From Adiantum capillus-veneris (lineage: Eukaryota > Streptophyta > Polypodiopsida > Polypodiales > Pteridaceae): a stretch of DNA of 64,000 nt. Where the stretch lies: NCBI GenBank assembly GCA_014529385.2, contig CM043947.1:119796891-119860890 (forward strand), read 5' to 3'. Of this stretch, positions 36,304 to 45,916 are shown piece by piece. The stretch's first letter is position 1. Every line of letters starts with the position of its first letter. Under the pieces are notes generated by a model. That model made no database searches, was not told the origin of the DNA, and saw nothing but the letters and a program-made list of their open reading frames with translations. A program made the position numbers and the translations under genes.

Positions 36304-36519
36304 TTTTGGAATTAGGGTTGCAGAGAAACACACACAACTTGGAGAATACGAAGGAAGCTCAAGGCACACAATGGAGAGTGTATTACTAGTGTGCCATGGA
36401 AAGATAGATAGCCCTAGAGTGATGGGCGTATATACAATGCACGGGGGAAAAAACCTCCTAAAGAGGGAAAAAATGCCCCGGTGGTCCTAGTGTGTTCACA
36501 CCACATGTGTATAGTAACA
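36304..36519 (-). repeat. C2 5' LTR
   Basis: It matches the left LTR but lacks about ten bases near 36500 and ends with AAAA in place of AACA at the primer-site side. One copy retaining these bases and the other not shows post-insertion change. Confidence 0.9.
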
Positions 36520-37209
36520 TGAAGTGTTAGCCAGAGACACTAGTCCCTCCATCCTGCAAACCATACAAATGATGCAAAGGGAAAGAAAGAGAAATATGAC
36601 AGGTGTTATTTCTGGTTTTGTTTTTTCCTTAAGGTAGATAATATTGTTTAAGGTTCATTCTTGTTGATTGTTTCTTCTCTCTTGCAGATGGAGCTGCCAA
36701 AAAGCCTACAGAGGATGCAAAAGGGCAAACAAAGACAGCAAAGGACCAATTAGACATAGACATTGGAGAAAATAGTAACATGGAATCTGGAAGAAAGGGT
36801 GCTACAACAACCAGAATCAGAAAAAGACTCCAAACATAGTCTCGATATTTTTGCTTTGTAGCCTATCCCCATTTTTGGCTCTTTTCCTAAATCCTATCGC
36901 CGTTTTTAGCTTTGTAACAATTCTCCATTTCCTATGAATTAATAAATCCAAAATCAATTTTTTTTGTCATGTCCATCATTGTTGTTTATCTCATTATTGT
37001 TTTTATGTTCAGATGCTGCCACTAGCAACATTGACAATCTTGATCACATAATAAGTATGATAGCACAGTCTACTATGAAAGACCCTCCTGATGTAGATGG
37101 TTCATTTAGAGTTGAGGGCCAAGTCCCATGTGCTAGCAACATTGATGACCAAGAGGATAAAACACGGAGTTTTTTGTCCTCAGTACAGTTGAGGACACGG
37201 AGATTATCA

Positions 37210-37650
37210 TGAAAAAGTCTGAACCAGGAAGGGAAAATGGTGATGCATCTGTGGATGCAAGTGGTGATGCAAGTTGTGCAGTTGGTGTAGTTGGTGCAGG
37301 TGGTGCAGGTGATGACACAGAGATTACAATTGCTAAGTCTGAACCACCTCGGAAAGATGGTGACACATCTGTGGATGCAGGTGGTGCAGTTGGTGTAGGT
37401 AGTGCAAGTGAAGACACAGACATTATCATTGAAAAGTATGAATCACCTTGGGAAGATGGTGATGCATCTGTGGATGCAGGTGGTGAAGCAAGGTGTGCAG
37501 GTGGGGCAGTTCGTGTAGGTGAGGACAAGGAGACTACCAATGAAAAGTTTGAACCACCTAAGGAAGATGGTGATGCATCTGTAGATGCAGGTGGTGATGC
37601 AGGTTGTGCAGCTCATGCAGTTGGTGCAAGTGGTACCGAATATGTAAGGC
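37210..37650 (+). repeat. Coding tandem repeat in D passenger gene
   Basis: Four imperfect units of roughly 93-123 bases, each encoding K-[SYF]-E-[PS]-P followed by DGDASVDAGG and a Gly/Ala/Val-rich tail. The protein is acidic and low complexity; it probably forms a flexible linker before the phosphatase-like domain. Confidence 0.85.
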
Positions 37651-37693
37651 ACGATGATGGGACGGTGTCTCATCCATGGGAGGATCCTAGGAA

Positions 37694-38323
37694 CTAATCC
37701 TTGATATTAATGGTGTCCTACTGACTTCATTAGACAGGAGGTACCATTCACAAAAGCCTGCCTACTAGAATGATCTAGAAATTGTAGACATAGCAGGGGT
37801 GTCTGCTGGGTATAAAAGGGATGCACCCGCATTCTTGGATTGGTGCCTTGTGCACTTTGATGTATTTGTGTGGACCTGCTACATGAAGACTAAAGCTGAA
37901 AACCTATTGAGTGCCTGATTCCCTGATCAGTTTCCCCAATTCAAGGAAATTCTTTCACAGCAGGATTGTGTAAGAGATGCTAGAATCAAGATAACTAGTG
38001 GAAATCTTGTATTTTACAAGAACCTAAGTGACTTCTGGGAGAAAAGAGGTCAGTACACTGCTATGTCCACAATTCTAGTGGATGTCACACAGTTAAAGCA
38101 GTTGTGGAATCCTCCAGGAACTTTCTGCATTGTGAAGAATATGGAAAATCAGAATCCCACTGAGATTCAAGGATATCTTACAACAACTGTAAGATCTTGG
38201 CTCACGGCTTGGCTTTGTGCGGAAGATCACCTCAAGTATGCCGAGGACTGTGCACTGCCAAGACCGATCAATAAACTGAGCATTAGGATCTCAAAGCAGT
38301 GGTATCTAGAGTATTACGGCTAG
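37694..38323 (+). pseudogene. FCP1/NIF-type HAD phosphatase-like domain
   Basis: One frame with two in-frame stops (TAG 37766, TGA 37916). Motif I reads LILDINGVLL, with the nucleophile Asp kept (37703-37705) and the second Asp replaced by Asn, as in several plant NIF-like proteins. Next come GYKRDAPAFLDWC and FDVFVWTCYMKTKAENLL (motif II region), GNLVFYKNLSDFWE (the Lys of motif III) and STILVDVTQLKQLWNPP (motif IV, with DV where DD is usual). The family removes phosphate from phosphoserine in proteins such as the RNA polymerase II tail. With Asn and Val at two acidic positions, catalysis is doubtful even before the stops. The assignment rests on motif order, not a search. Confidence 0.7.
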
Positions 38324-39347
38324 ATATATTATCCTGACATGTAACCATGATAAGTGATGTAAGCAGTCAACCATTTACTGACTTATGGAGTATTTTGCTC
38401 ACTTGTAATGATGACACAATGTAGTAAAGCAGCTTCCAATTCTCAATGTAGTAAAGCATCTTTTGTTAACTTGTACACTTGTTTACGTTATTGCATTGTT
38501 CATCACTACACCTCCACAGTTGCACAATTACAAGTACTTAACATAGCTTCCAATACCAATAAATGTTAAGGGCAACTACCAGTCTGCATAGTAGCTACCC
38601 TTGTAGCTACTTAGCTACTCTTGTTTAATTTTTCTATGTTTGTTGTTGTGGAGATGATTTATTTCTTATGGCTTAATGTACACACGGGAGTACTGGTGGT
38701 CATTTGGGTTGGTTCTAGTGGTCATGATCATTTATGCATCAGATGTATTCAGTATTTACCAGAGTCACCTGTCCATTGTCTCTTAGGACTCACACATGCA
38801 GCCTCAAACGTTCGAAAAGTGCTGCCATGTAGGCACACCCCTGCGCTTATTCTAAACAGCTCCTTATCACCCCGAACATGATGACCCCCCCCCCCCCCCC
38901 CCCCCCCCCTCCATGAAGTTTAGCTATAACGGTGCCGATGGCAAAGGCGGGAGAGCAGCAGGAGCCTGCAAAAGACTGCTAACACCTACTGTTGCGGGCC
39001 TGCAAAAGGTGACCTTATCCTTTGTCAACACAACTGTTGAGAAACCGCCTTCTGTGCATGTGCGAGATCCGTATTGGTTGGCTGTCCGATCAGGGGCATC
39101 GAACCCTTGAATGGCCGGCTGCATGTGAGAGTCTCATCTGGAGTTGCCCTCATCTCCTTTTTTAGGGAAAGGCTTTCGACAGAGTTTTCATGCTATCTGC
39201 CTCAGGATATCACATAGGCATTTTAGACACGATTCAAGCAATTGCAAAACAGGGTGATGCTCAGCACAAAGATTCCCCGAAAGAAAAAAAAGAAAAGAAA
39301 AGATGCTGAAGGGCCATCAAAAGCAGCTTAGATTAGAACTAGCAATG
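38324..39347. other. D region between convergent genes
   Basis: No recognised gene. It holds TAGCTACC-type words at 38575-38630, a run of 25 C at 38885-38909, and a GC-richer stretch 38910-39130 open on both strands with no domain. AAAGAAAAGAAAAG lies at 39285-39302. Confidence 0.6.
38885..38909. repeat. Poly-C tract (25 C)
   Basis: A pure homopolymer of C, unusual in plant DNA. Its length may be affected by sequencing error. Confidence 0.9.
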
Positions 39348-42300
39348 CTATACATCAAAAGGAGTGCTATTGTAAATAGCCTCATATGTTTCTGAGGAAA
39401 GTAAGAATTTTCTTTTACGTCCCGCTTTTTGTATTGGGAACTTAATAACTCGTACAAGGTGGGATTGAAAGGTGGCTTCAGGCTCACAATTTAATAGCTT
39501 GAACTCATAGGGATTTTCTTTTGCTTGTTCGTACCAAACTCCTTTGACAACAAATGAGCCAGGATTGCAAACATTCCCCCATGCATCTCTTATCAAAGGT
39601 GTAGTTTGAGTCTTTTCTGCTGTACATTTCAAGACATAGAAATCCACAAGCTCCTTATTGTCATGAGGATCTATAATAGCAAAATTGTCACCAACATGAA
39701 GTGCATCACTCAACGCATCATGGTGTCCTTCATATGAAAACTCTTCAATCTCATCATCATCTTCGACATCATCTGTAGGTTCAAGGGTAACATAATTCCA
39801 TGCAGAAACGTGTGATTTGTTTGAACACCTCCTCCAGCTGCCTTGCAAAAAAGCACTACAAAAGCATGAGATTTGCCGATACCTAAGAAGTTTTCCATTT
39901 GTTAAGGAGTAGCCACTGACACAATGTAACCCACGTGCATTAGGCACAGATTTACAATCTGGACGCTGGCTTCTATCCACATCACCTACTTTGACCTCCC
40001 AGAACAGTCGAGTAACTAGTCATACCTACGAAGAATACGTGGTTGTAGCACCATTAGACATGGTTTCTGTCAAAAATGGCACCACATTTGCTGCACATTG
40101 TAATTTCACACAGTTTGGCTTTAGCTGCTCCTGAGTGAGATGCCTCTTAATAACAGCACTTGCACCATCATGTTCGCCCTTCCCATGACTTGAACCTAAA
40201 AAGTGATGTGTCATTTTCAAACTTGTCAGAGTTCCATATCGAGAAAAAAAATAAAAGGCCTCTTTGCTTTGAGCTGCGAGGTTGCTCCATCTGACCAAAC
40301 CCAATGTTCTTTGCGCGATATGCCTAGCTCTTTCAACCAACCATAATGGAGCATAAAGCAATGATAGACAAAAAGAGTATCATGGCTTTTATCATCAGAT
40401 ATATAGAAATGATAGTATTTTTGGACACTAGCTGCAATCCTCACATATGTAATGTGAACAAAGATTGTCACCTGGCTAGAAATCCAATGCATCGATTGGA
40501 TCTCGTTCTGTTCTTTGAAAGTGTAATTTTTAGCAAAATCCACCACTGACACTACCACATCTTCAGGAAGATACGTAGACAATCTTTAAACTGCTCGGCC
40601 TGCCATCTGTAAACAAAATTGTGCTTTATAAACTTACTCAGATGATCCTTGAACAATATGAAAAGCTGCCCGCACTGCATCTCCTTGTGAGAAAGAACTT
40701 TTCTTTTCTTCTTTTTCTTTGAATCTGTTTTGCCAACTTCAAGTTCTTCAAAAATCTTAATTGTTACCATGCGTGCACCATTTAACTCTTCAATCGGGAA
40801 AATTGGTAGCTTCTTTAAAATCCCACACGAAGAGCATTTGCCAATCAAACACTTCAGTGCAAAAAAATTTGACCCACTAGCCTGCGAGCATAAAACTGAC
40901 TCCCAAAGCTTTGTAAGGCTAGGGCACTGATTTGTCTGAGCACTACATTTCAAATCTGCACCACAAATATCACATTGACAACTACACTCTTTCCCATGCA
41001 CACCATAAGAAATCTGCCTTATATGGTTTACAACATCCCTCAAGAATGACATTTGAATATGAGTGATACAACAGCAGCTGTAGCGATCTCAAAGGTTGCA
41101 TACAAAATAAGGTTTCAGCTTTCAAATGTCCTTTGGTGAATTTGTACCTCTGGATGACTCTGTTTGAAGGCAAGAAAGAATTCTACCTGCATTAAATAAT
41201 GATATTCAATACACTTATTGGCAAAATCATAACTTATTGTTGACATGCAAAACTGAGATCAATCTAGTGGGAGCTAGTATATGAATGGTAACTAATACTT
41301 TTGTGATCAGTGGAAGGAGAAAAGTTACAAGAGCCTGAGTCTATAGTAGAAATCACTCTAAGACCTAGTTGTTATCAAACTACCTAAGGGTAGCTACCAG
41401 GTTGACAGTGACAGCTACTAGGTTGACAGTGACAGCTACCAGGTTGACAAAGATAGCTACCAATCCACCAGGATTTCCATGGCAAATTGGTAGCTTCCAC
41501 CAAGATTGCCATGGCAGACTGGTAGCTTCCACCAGGATTGCATGGCAAAGTGGAAGCTATTACTCTCAGATGGTAACTAATATTTTGTGATGAGTGGGAG
41601 GAGAAAAGTTACAAGAGCTTGAGTCTAATAGTAGGAAGCACTCTAAGACTTCTGGCTACCTTTACCATGATTAGCACTGTAAGGCTGGTTGTTATCAGAC
41701 TACCTAAGTGTAGCTACTAGGTTAACATTGATAGCTACCATGTTGACAGTGATAGCTACCAATCCACCAGGATTTCCATGGAAAATTGGTAGCTTCCACT
41801 AGGATTGCATGGCACATTGGAAGCTATTACTCTCAGAGTGATAGCTCCAGCTAGCACTAGGATACTGATAGCTACCAGGTTGGCAATAATAGCTACCAAT
41901 ACACCAATACTACCATGCCAATCTGGTAGAAAGCACTATTACGCTCGTGGCTAACTTATCATGACTATGAGACTGTAAACTAGCAGGTTGAACGTGGTAG
42001 CCAGCAAATTTACCAAGAACACCATGGCATATTGGTAGCAACCCTTATCAAACTAGTAGCTACCTTTACCGAGGACAACATGGACGCTACCAAAGTCTGA
42101 AAGTGGTAATTATAAGGATCACAGTGGTAGCTACCACTCATGTATAGTAAGCTACCTATTTGGCAGTGGTAGTTACTAGGTCTAAAGCAATGTGCAACAA
42201 GAAGCAAATTGTACAACAGTCAACTGAAGTACAACCAAACCAGTGCCATAATTGTCAATGAAAATAAGCTTGTAGTTACTCAAGAAGTCAAAACAAACCT

Positions 42301-43090
42301 AGGGTTGCTCAAGAAGATGCACTGGGTGTTTATCGAATACTTTGCATGCAATACGCTTTTGACACACATCCTTTTTGTTGGGCGATACGCGAGTATTGTG
42401 AGTCCAGAAGCTCACCACTGTGGCCTTCACTTCCTCTGTAATTACACTATTTGTGTATGGTTGTCGCCCACACAAATGCAATGGTATTTCTGTATGATTA
42501 TGTTTCAATTGAGATCTAGTTGCATAGAAGTTCCTTCGATGGATACCAAGAAGCCTCGATGCAGTTGCTATATTTCGTTTTATGCTTGTGGAATTCATAA
42601 CCATCATGATACTCGCCCATTTAATAAACAACTCTACCAATATTTTTGGTCTCTTGATTACCTTGAGAGTGTTGTGCATTCCATTAATCAATACCCTCTG
42701 CTCATCATTGGAAACCTCACCTCCTATAGATTGAATTTTCAGGTCTCTCAATGCTCGATGCTTGAGAATGCTCCTGATGATTTCCTCCTTTGCCTTGTTG
42801 TCAAGACCCTCTGTGCACTGCTTGAAAAACTTGATCACCTGTGTAGTAATTTTGCGGTGCTAAAATTTATTAATATCGACCTGTTTAATTCTAGCTTCCA
42901 TTTCTTTGATTCTCTCGCGATATGCACGCTTTTGGTTTGCTTCATAATCCTTGATTACAATCTGTTTGCATGAGTTGCACTTGACTGAGTCTTAACAAAG
43001 GCATGTGCTACTTGTTAAACTCACAACATCATCAACTGAATGATTTCCACCATCTTGTGAGTCTTTGAGAGGTGGAAAGAGGATGCCAAA
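39348..43090 (-). pseudogene. D transposase gene (degenerate, multi-exon)
   Basis: Read on the minus strand. The N-terminal exon (about 43090-42299) has CVKCNSCKQIVIKDYEANQK and a coiled-coil-like segment with one stop, then RNIATASRLLGIHRRNFYAT and RIACKVFDKHPVHLLEQP. After an intron-like repeat region, the frame from about 41205 reads FKQSHPEVQIHQRTFE, then a Cys-rich segment (ECSCQCDICGADLKCSA, LIGKCSSCG). After a frameshift comes an RNase H-like core: VVDFAKNY (Asp near 40540), WSDGATSQLKAKRPF (Asp near 40291) and, after a shift in a T run, GSSHGKGEHDG (Glu near 40175). The C-terminal part has LFWEVKVGDVDRS and GDNFAIIDPHDNK. I read D, D, E as the candidate catalytic residues; family placement is uncertain. 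Confidence 0.65.
41285..42180. repeat. Long tandem duplication rich in TAGCTACC words
   Basis: A unit of about 285 bases starting ATGGTAACTAATA occurs at 41285 and again at 41571, followed by a more degenerate third block to about 42180. Each unit contains many GGTAGCTACC, GGTAGCTTCC and GTTGACAGTGATAGCTACC words. It lies between transposase exons. Confidence 0.8.
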
Positions 43091-43144
43091 GTTGGTACCC
43101 TGTCCAAAGCTAAGCCCTAAACACCAGCTAGGGATTCGCATGAA

Positions 43145-43258
<114 letters not shown>

Positions 43259-43318
43259 AGTAATCAAGGAAGGCAAGCTACTCTGAGAGAGACTGCGTGC
43301 TATGGAGATGGGAATTGT

Positions 43319-43423
<105 letters not shown>

Positions 43424-43663
43424 AGCTATGGAGGAGGCAACTATGGAGGCTTTCAGCTTCAACACACAGGGGGGGGAAGAGAGACAGACAGAGAGAGAGA
43501 GAGAGAGAGAGAGAGTAACACAAAGGCGTAACAACCTTCAATCATGGTTTCTGTCACGTTTTTTAAAATATCATTATTAAATTCACTCAAAAGTTTTCCT
43601 CCACCTTTAGATTTGGGAGGTAGCTACCAGCATGCTAGTGTGTCCGGGACACAGGTAGTAAGT

Positions 43664-43685
43664 CCACCTATTCATGCATCCACCC
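43664..43685 (-). repeat. D right terminal inverted repeat
   Basis: Reversed, it begins GGGTGGATGCATGAATAGG. Next to it, inside D, are GTGTCCGGGACAC (a perfect palindrome, 43640-43652) and TAGCTACC words. Confidence 0.85.
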
Positions 43686-43689
43686 ATTT

Positions 43690-43944
43690 CTATTGGCCTA
43701 TCATGAAAGTGGACATACAAGAGTATGTTTCAAAATGTGTAGTATGCCAAAAGACCAAATATGATAGAGGGAATCAACCTCGATTACTCCAGCCATTGCC
43801 TATCCCAAATTCACCATGGGAGAGTATATCCATGGGTTTCATCTTTGGATTACCCAATTCTATCCATGGGAATATGGGAATATGGACAATAGTTTAGAGG
43901 TTTAGCAAGCAAGCACACTTTATTCCTGTCAAAAAGACTGTTAA
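43690..43944 (+). pseudogene. G1 part 3: integrase
   Basis: It continues directly from 28859 once D is removed: FYWPIMKVDIQEYV, CVVCQKTKYDRG, the catalytic core start and WTIV. A TAG breaks the frame at 43893 (VD in G2). T2 interrupts at 43945. Confidence 0.88.
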
Positions 43945-45283
43945 CACTAGGTTGGTAACCTAACAGGACATAAAAGTTTCCTTTCAGGGTTTTGAAAAAA
44001 ACCTCCAAAACCATAGTAGATCCACTCATTTTGTAAAATCCTTTCATGAGCTAATAGTTCAAGGCCTACTACACATGGAAAAAATAAGAAACTTGTAAAA
44101 TTTCTCATCTTTTGGTCACACCAAGCCTCTAAAGTTGATGGACCAGTACATTTTCATCAAAACAATCATTTCTTATGTTTTGTTGCATAAAAATAATATT
44201 AGGGATTTTTGTAGGACTTGAGATAAATTCCCTAGTTAACTTCAATGGGTTGGTGATCAAAACATATGATTGCTTCTCACTCACTATTTTTTGTTTTTCC
44301 AAAAGAAATAGGTACAAAAAAGTTGAATTTTTACCATTCTGCAAACCTATCATCAAAGCTTCTATAACCACGCTCAATACAAATAATATATTCATGTTTT
44401 CTTAGTTCCCTATTTTCCTTTAGGTTCATAAGGAGCCGTGGAGCATGTCAAAAGAATAATACATCTCTTACCAAGGGGAATCTTGGGGACAAAGATGAAG
44501 TGCTAAATACAGCAAACATGAAAAAACTGGGTTCAACATTATGAGTTGTAGAATCCCATAGAAACTATTCAATATCTATCCAAATTTGATCCTTATGACT
44601 AGATATGGTTACTGCCTACAAAATGCATGTAGTTGTCACAAGAAACTAACAATATTGAAAAAGCTATACTTAATATACTAGAATGTTTCGTTTTCTTCTA
44701 TAATTGAAAAAATCAACCATCGTTGTCTACTATGCAAAATAGGGTATTAGGTGCCCCAAAACTCAAGGAATATTAGCTTTATGTTACAATATGCGACATA
44801 GAAAATCAAAACTGCATTTTGATATCATGAAGGCCACCAAAAAAATCATAGAAGAGCTAAAATTGGCTAAAAAACAGGATTTGACAATTTTTGTAATTTG
44901 GTCATAACTTACAACTTTAACATTTATTCCTCCCTAGATGCATCAGGATATGTTGAGGACTACTAAAGATAGTTCTCTAGCATTATAGACCTCACAAACA
45001 TGAATTCTAGAGTGGTATAGTTGCAAAAATTTGAAAAAAGACAAAAACAGGACCCGTTTTTTCACACAGTTTAGGGTGTGAAATGTTGTGCAAGGACAAT
45101 GTTAATGAAGGAATTGATATTCCAAAAAAATGTCAAGTTTTTTTCAGCTCATGAGACAACTTTCTAGACAGATAGCACCTCAAAATTCATTTCGAAACTC
45201 TTGACATAATTCAAGGAAAATGGTCAATTAACAAGACATAAAAATGTCCCAGGACATAAAAGTGTCCCATTACCAACCTAGTG
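43945..45283. mobile_element. T2: second copy of the T1 TIR family
   Basis: Flanked by TTAA (43941-43944 and 45284-45287), with the gypsy integrase continuing across. The left end CACTAGGTTGGTAAC and reversed right end CACTAGGTTGGTAAT agree, and GGACATAAAAG-type hairpins sit next to both ends as in T1. Internal sequence aligns with T1 along its length with many substitutions. No transposase. The ends recall CACTA elements, but the duplication is 4 bp rather than 3. Confidence 0.86.
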
Positions 45284-45287
45284 TTAA

Positions 45288-45916
45288 GGCACACCAAATG
45301 GAAACACTCTTCATATCTCAGATTTTCAAACATCATGGATTACCAACATCCTTCATGTCAGATTTATCTCTATCCTAGAATGACCAGTAATTTGTGGAAA
45401 GGTCTCTTTGAAAATCTCGGAACAAGATTAAATTTCTCTTTGGCCTATCACCCACAAACGGATGGCCAAAGTGAGATAGGCAATCTACGATACTCGATCT
45501 ACTCAAGACTTATGTTACCAAAGTAGATCATTGCTCACAATGGAAAAAGTACTTACCTCTTGAAGAGTAAGCCTACAATAATATTGTACATACTTCTATG
45601 GGAAAAGCACCTTTTTAGATCATTGAGGGAAGACCTAAAAGTCCCTTTCTACTCAAAGTACATGGGAAGATCTTTGCCGTTGATGCGTATAGCCGTGACC
45701 TACAAGAATATTTTCAAAAGATTAAGGAGGATATATCCATATTTCAACAAAGTCAAAAAGCTTACTGACAAGCACAGAACGGCCTTAACATTCGAAGAAA
45801 TTGATTGGTTCTTCCTTAAGTTTCCTAATGCTCGATTAAGGCAAACCACAGTGCAAAATCCTACGGGCCACCAAAAGTATTATTCTAATCTAGCAAAAAG
45901 ATATTATGGTCCTTTT
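45288..45916 (+). pseudogene. G1 part 4: integrase core and tail
   Basis: Broken frames carry LAYHPQTDGQSEIG (with the integrase core region), YSRDLQEYFQKIKEDI-like sequence and [16 protein letters not shown]. At 45916 the sequence leaves the integrase tail, which in G2 continues into GPFQILKPI, and enters gag of G3. Confidence 0.85.

Larger units (their letters stand above)
30904..36519 (-). mobile_element. C2: Ty1/copia retrotransposon
   Basis: Same family as C1, reverse orientation, inserted in the D passenger gene. The target duplication TGAAG is perfect (30899-30903 and 36520-36524). LTRs are at 30904-31129 and 36304-36519, with the primer site and gag at the right. It is better preserved than C1 in several places (intact DSGAT protease and YVDD RT boxes) but it has frame breaks and a MITE at 33909-34366. 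Confidence 0.93.
29101..38323 (+). pseudogene. D passenger gene: nuclear-type basic N-terminus plus FCP1/NIF-like domain
   Basis: Plus-strand coding pieces separated by intron-like gaps, all inside D. Exon 1 begins MKPLAHRRLQ at 29101 and is basic (ITRRRKRARHSS, EKRKKK; a likely nuclear signal), with a possible donor at 29371. A second piece starts after TTTTACAG at 30234 (CMTKCQAHEVYDLPNSG) and has a stop. A third starts after CTGCAG near 30720 and contains repeats of PSSLKDNEVLARDTSPS; C2 is inserted in it at 30904. Further pieces begin after CAG near 36688 and 37014. An acidic Gly/Ala/Asp repeat region follows (37210-37650), then the phosphatase-like domain. Frameshifts and stops show it is no longer functional. 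The joins are my inference from frame and splice-like edges. Confidence 0.6.

Noticed and set aside
38913-39124. GC-richer open frames on both strands next to the poly-C run
   Set aside because: No domain, no match within the window, and openness on both strands points to composition rather than coding.
42209-42973. 254-codon plus-strand open frame
   Set aside because: It lies antisense to the D transposase N-terminal exon, which has recognisable blocks on the minus strand; the plus frame has no domain.
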